Shown here: positions 61,066-64,000 of the stretch, in pieces | How the letters are laid out: the number at the start of each line of letters is the position of its first letter | Numbering within the stretch: position 1 is the stretch's first letter | From: Armatimonadota bacterium | GTDB lineage: Bacteria > Armatimonadota > Zipacnadia > JAUWAU01 | Direction: 5' to 3' | NCBI GenBank assembly: GCA_030601885.1 | Contig: JAUWAU010000029.1 | Location: 1-64,000 of the forward strand | DNA length: 64,000 bases | Translations under genes and position numbers: made by a program | Notes under the pieces: generated by a model | What the model saw: only the letters and a program-made list of their open reading frames with translations | What the model was told of the DNA's origin: nothing | Database searches by the model: none

Positions 61066-62712
61066 GTGCCGCCTTTGTTGATCATTGGAATCGATGCCGC
61101 ATGCTTCGACGTCCTCGATCCGTACCTGGAGCGAGGGCAGCTTCCGGCCCTCGCCAGCATCGCCGAGCGCGGGGTGCGCGCCATCCTGCGCTCCACCGTG
61201 CCTCCGCTGACTCCCGCCGCCTGGTCCACGATCCTCACCGGCGTCAATCCGGGAAAGCACGGCGTCATTGACTTCGCCCAGTGGGATTGTGCCTCGGGCC
61301 AACTGGTGCTCACGCGCGGCGGCTCGCGGCTCTATCCGACGGTGTTCGAGCTGCTATCGAAGCGAGACCGCACAACGGGCCTCTACAACGTTCCGTACAC
61401 GTATCCTCCGCCGCCAATCAACGGGTTCGTCGTGTCCGGTATGGATGCACCGGGCTTTGGAGGGCACGTACATCCTGCCTCCGAGGAGGCCGGCTTGCTG
61501 GCCAAATTCTCCACGTCTGCCCTCGATCCGTTCCCATACCGCGGGGGCATCGACGGCTACGAGGTCGAGAGAGTCGAGGCGGAACTGGACCGCAAGACCG
61601 ATGCATTCATCTATCTGTGCGAGAGATACGCTCCCGAGGCAGCCTTCATAAACTACCAGCAGATGGACGTTATTCAGCACTTCTTCTGGCGATCGCGGGG
61701 AGCCGGCGCGCACGTCAGCCCGCGTGTCCCGGACCTATTCGACCACGTCCTCATGCATATCGACAACGCTGTTGCGCGCCTGCTGGACATCTGGGGTGAA
61801 GGCGCCAACGTACTCGTTGTCTCGGACCACGGCGCAGCGCCGTGTGACTACTGCTTTGACCCCAGCAAGTTTTTGGCCGAGCAGGGCTTTTGCGTGCTCG
61901 GCGACGCCCCGCGCGCCCAGCCCTCAAGCGCTGCAACTCGCCTGTGGGCGTCCCTGCCCTCAGGCCTGCGCAACGCCGTCCGGAGGGCCGTTCGGCACCG
62001 GCCTCTCGGAGCCAGGCTGTTGGGAATGCTGCAAAGGCACAAGGCGCCCGAAGACCTTGATTCTGTGATCTGGGAGCAGACGCGCGCCTTCTCGTCCAGT
62101 CGCGCTGTTGCCGTGTACGTCAACGAACGCGGCCGGCAACCCCATGGTGTCGTACCGCCCGAACAGACCGATGCCGTAGTGGCCGAGGTGGCCGAGGCCC
62201 TGCTCGAACTCAGGACGCCGAACGCGAACACCCCCATCTTCGCGCCGGAAGGACTATTTCGGCGCGATGAAGTGTACGAGGGTGAATCGCTCCACTGCAT
62301 GCCTGACCTTGTGGGCGTGCCGCGGGAAGACCGCGTGGCCGTTCTCCCTCACGGTCTGCGTGGGAAGGCGTTGGCGGAAGTTGGAGAATGCGATGTGCTC
62401 TGGGAGGCCGGCCACACGCTCCAGGGACTCTTCATGGCCGCAGGCCCGGACTTCCGCTCCGGCGAGCTTCCTGAGGCCAGTGTCTGCGACATCGCCCCCA
62501 CCGTGCTGTACGCCCTTGACGAGGCCGTGCCGGAGTACATGGATGGGGCCGTGCTCGAGGCCGCCTTCCGGCCGGAGCTGCTGGCGCGGCGTCCTGTGCA
62601 GTACACCGAAGAGCCACCGGAGCTTCGTGCCGAAACGGGGGCGGATGCCTACACGGCCGCGGAGCGCGAGCGCGTCGAAGAACGCCTCAAGTCTCTGGGT
62701 TACATGGGGTAA
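61066..62712 (+). CDS. alkaline phosphatase superfamily phosphodiesterase
   Basis: Protein of 548 residues of the type I phosphodiesterase/nucleotide pyrophosphatase group. LLIIGIDAACFDVLDPYLER has the first metal Asp (D10). TVPPLTPAAWSTILTGVNPG contains the catalytic Thr region, INYQQMDVIQHFFW another metal site and VLVVSDHGAAPCDYCF the late Asp-His pair. SVCDIAPTVLYALDEAVPEY near the end is typical. No signal peptide is seen. Such proteins are frequent in surface-polysaccharide loci, where they may trim or transfer phospho-groups; role here unproven. GTG 61066 has GGGAG 8 nt upstream. Confidence 0.85.
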   Translation: MPPLLIIGIDAACFDVLDPYLERGQLPALASIAERGVRAILRSTVPPLTPAAWSTILTGVNPGKHGVIDFAQWDCASGQLVLTRGGSRLYPTVFELLSKRDRTTGLYNVPYTYPPPPINGFVVSGMDAPGFGGHVHPASEEAGLLAKFSTSALDPFPYRGGIDGYEVERVEAELDRKTDAFIYLCERYAPEAAFINYQQMDVIQHFFWRSRGAGAHVSPRVPDLFDHVLMHIDNAVARLLDIWGEGANVLVVSDHGAAPCDYCFDPSKFLAEQGFCVLGDAPRAQPSSAATRLWASLPSGLRNAVRRAVRHRPLGARLLGMLQRHKAPEDLDSVIWEQTRAFSSSRAVAVYVNERGRQPHGVVPPEQTDAVVAEVAEALLELRTPNANTPIFAPEGLFRRDEVYEGESLHCMPDLVGVPREDRVAVLPHGLRGKALAEVGECDVLWEAGHTLQGLFMAAGPDFRSGELPEASVCDIAPTVLYALDEAVPEYMDGAVLEAAFRPELLARRPVQYTEEPPELRAETGADAYTAAERERVEERLKSLGYMG

Positions 62713-62734
62713 TATCGGCACGCTGACGACCCAT

Positions 62735-62962
62735 TCACCGAGGCAGTCGTCATGGCCCGGTGGGCGGCACCCGGAAACGATGAAGATGGGTGCGATGGCC
62801 AAAGACATGCCACCTCGGCCAAGCGGGGGACGGAGCCCCCGCACTACAACGCCACCGCAGCCGGCGGGACACGGTCGCCGACGCGCCATAGCCGCTTTGG
62901 CAACGGCGCGAGACCCCGCGCTACAATACGGCCTGCGGCCGAAATCTTCGGGGTAGTTGCGA
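62735..62962. repeat. repeat cluster abutting the flippase start codon
   Basis: A family A core (62739-62785, with GGAAACGATGAAGATG), the hairpin GCGGGGGACGGAGCCCCCGC (62825-62844), a short family B unit (GTCGCCGACGCGCCATAGCC, 62876-62895, to GGCAACGGCGCGAG), and a terminal AATCTTCGGGGTAGTTGCG that ends two bases before the next ATG. The ribosome binding region of the flippase is thus supplied by the repeat. Confidence 0.75.
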
Positions 62963-62963
62963 A

Positions 62964-64000
62964 ATGCCGAACTCTGACGAAGAGCAGACGAGCTCCCATC
63001 GTGCGGCGGAGAGGCAGTTCGCCGCCGGTGGTGGGATAGCCGCCGTCGGTCAGTTCGCCGATCGCGCGCTGTCGTTGGCTTTCGTCATCGTGGTCGCCCG
63101 CCTGCTGGGCCGAGCCCAGCTCGGCCTGTACGCCATTGGAATTTCCATTGTGGAGCTGCTTGGCCTGCTCGCATCACTTGGGCTGGCCAATGGCGCCATG
63201 CGCTTTGTCGCCATGGCCACGAGCGCCGGGGACTGGCGGCGAGTCCGGAAGGTGGTCACCTGCGCGGTGACCTTGGCGCCTCTGTACGGGGCCGCGGGGG
63301 CGGTGAGCCTCTGGATGGCGGCACCGTGGCTGGCCGATGCTGTTCTCCATAAGCCGGTCGTGGATGTGCTGCGCCTGTTCGCCCTCGCCTTGCCTGTCCT
63401 TGTGGCTCTCGCATCGTGGTCCGGGGCGCTGCAGGGGCTGTCGCGGATCACGCACAAGGTGCTCGTCGAGCGCATTACGGTCCCCGCTGTTCGTTTGGCG
63501 CTCGCCGTCATTGCCGTTTCCCTGGGCTTGAAGGTTGTGGGAGTTGTGGCCGCGCACGTAGTGGCCTGTGCGGTCGGCGCGCTGGTGGCGCTGCTCCTGC
63601 TCGGCCGTTGCGGCGAGCGCATTCTCGAGCCGCTGTGGGATCGGCAGGTCCATCGGGAGCTTTTGGCGTATTCAGCGCCCGCGATGTTCGCTACGCTCCT
63701 GGGGATGCTCCTGACGCGCAGCGGCATGCTGATGCTGGGGATGTTTGCCGAGTCCGGCGATGTGGGCGTCTACCTCGTTGTGCTGCGCACGGCGAGCGTC
63801 GGTATGCTGCTGCCCGGGGCGCTGCTGACCAGCCTGTCACCGATTATGGCGGGCCTGCTTCACACTGACAGCGCGGCGGCGCAGCGTCTGTACAAAACGG
63901 CTCTGGACTGGTTCGTGACCGTCTCGTTGCCGTACTACGCCATCCTCTTCATGTTCCCGCACACGGTGCTGCGCGTCTTCGGCGGCGAGTTTACCGTCGG
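62964..64000 (+). CDS. oligosaccharide flippase (Wzx/MATE-like), cut by the window end
   Basis: At least 345 residues, incomplete at the right edge. After a hydrophilic start (MPNSDEEQTSSHRAAERQFA) it has about ten hydrophobic helices, for example GIAAVGQFADRALSLAFVIV, LGLYAIGISIVELLGLLASL and LAYSAPAMFATLLGMLLTRS. ALSLAFVIVVARLLGRAQLG is the N-terminal signature of RfbX/Wzx flippases, which move lipid-linked oligosaccharides across the membrane. Together with the chain-length protein it marks a surface-polysaccharide locus continuing to the right. The ATG directly follows a repeat element. Confidence 0.85.
   Translation, partial: MPNSDEEQTSSHRAAERQFAAGGGIAAVGQFADRALSLAFVIVVARLLGRAQLGLYAIGISIVELLGLLASLGLANGAMRFVAMATSAGDWRRVRKVVTCAVTLAPLYGAAGAVSLWMAAPWLADAVLHKPVVDVLRLFALALPVLVALASWSGALQGLSRITHKVLVERITVPAVRLALAVIAVSLGLKVVGVVAAHVVACAVGALVALLLLGRCGERILEPLWDRQVHRELLAYSAPAMFATLLGMLLTRSGMLMLGMFAESGDVGVYLVVLRTASVGMLLPGALLTSLSPIMAGLLHTDSAAAQRLYKTALDWFVTVSLPYYAILFMFPHTVLRVFGGEFTV

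Overview
The window looks like a chromosomal segment of a GC-rich, free-living bacterium that degrades complex polysaccharides. The best phylum guess is Armatimonadota: four pseudopilins carry the long N-terminal block ending in [14 protein letters not shown], which I associate with that group, rather than the LLPAVQAAREAAR type of Planctomycetes. This is recognition from memory, not a search. No rRNA, tRNA, CRISPR array, transposase or phage gene was seen.

Layout. (1) 1-11.5 kb, all minus strand: four pseudopilin paralogues interleaved with three multi-membrane GT-C-type proteins (two TMTC-like proteins with C-terminal TPRs, one YfhO-like) and the 3' stub of a further TPR gene. (2) 12-24 kb: an RNase Z-like MBL hydrolase, an Ig-like secreted protein, a FUN14-family protein, then a minus-strand run of Gfo/Idh/MocA oxidoreductase, cupin, a 20-repeat ankyrin lipoprotein, a DUF4091 lipoprotein, argG and a LarA-like protein. 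(3) 24-31.8 kb, plus strand: secreted proteins (Pro/Ala-rich, double beta-helix, class C beta-lactamase-like, propeller with appended sandwich domains). (4) 31.8-38.6 kb, plus strand: a DUF104/PIN toxin-antitoxin pair, an NtrC-like regulator, and an envelope-stress operon of two PspA paralogues, an NfeD-like membrane protein and a flotillin. A sigma-54 type promoter precedes the first pspA. (5) 39.3-58.9 kb: aconitase X-like protein, pectate lyase, CocE-type hydrolase, GH2-like protein, three sulfatases, a DUF4185-like protein, a sugar isomerase, a frameshifted FAD oxidoreductase, GH5 and an alpha/beta hydrolase, together a carbohydrate-use island. (6) 59-64 kb: a chain-length-determinant protein, an AP-superfamily phosphodiesterase and a truncated flippase, the edge of a surface-polysaccharide locus.

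The gaps between genes are full of modular palindromic repeats of at least four families, often nested. Two of them sit in frame inside the GH2-like gene, so the elements can invade coding sequence and be translated. A separate class of degenerate GGTYRRT-like heptamer tracts marks the 3' ends of several genes and in some cases supplies the stop codon.

The two most distinctive observations are the in-frame palindromic elements, and the Psp/flotillin operon whose neighbouring regulator has NAFDGA where sigma-54 activators normally have GAFTGA. All domain assignments come from motif recognition by eye.
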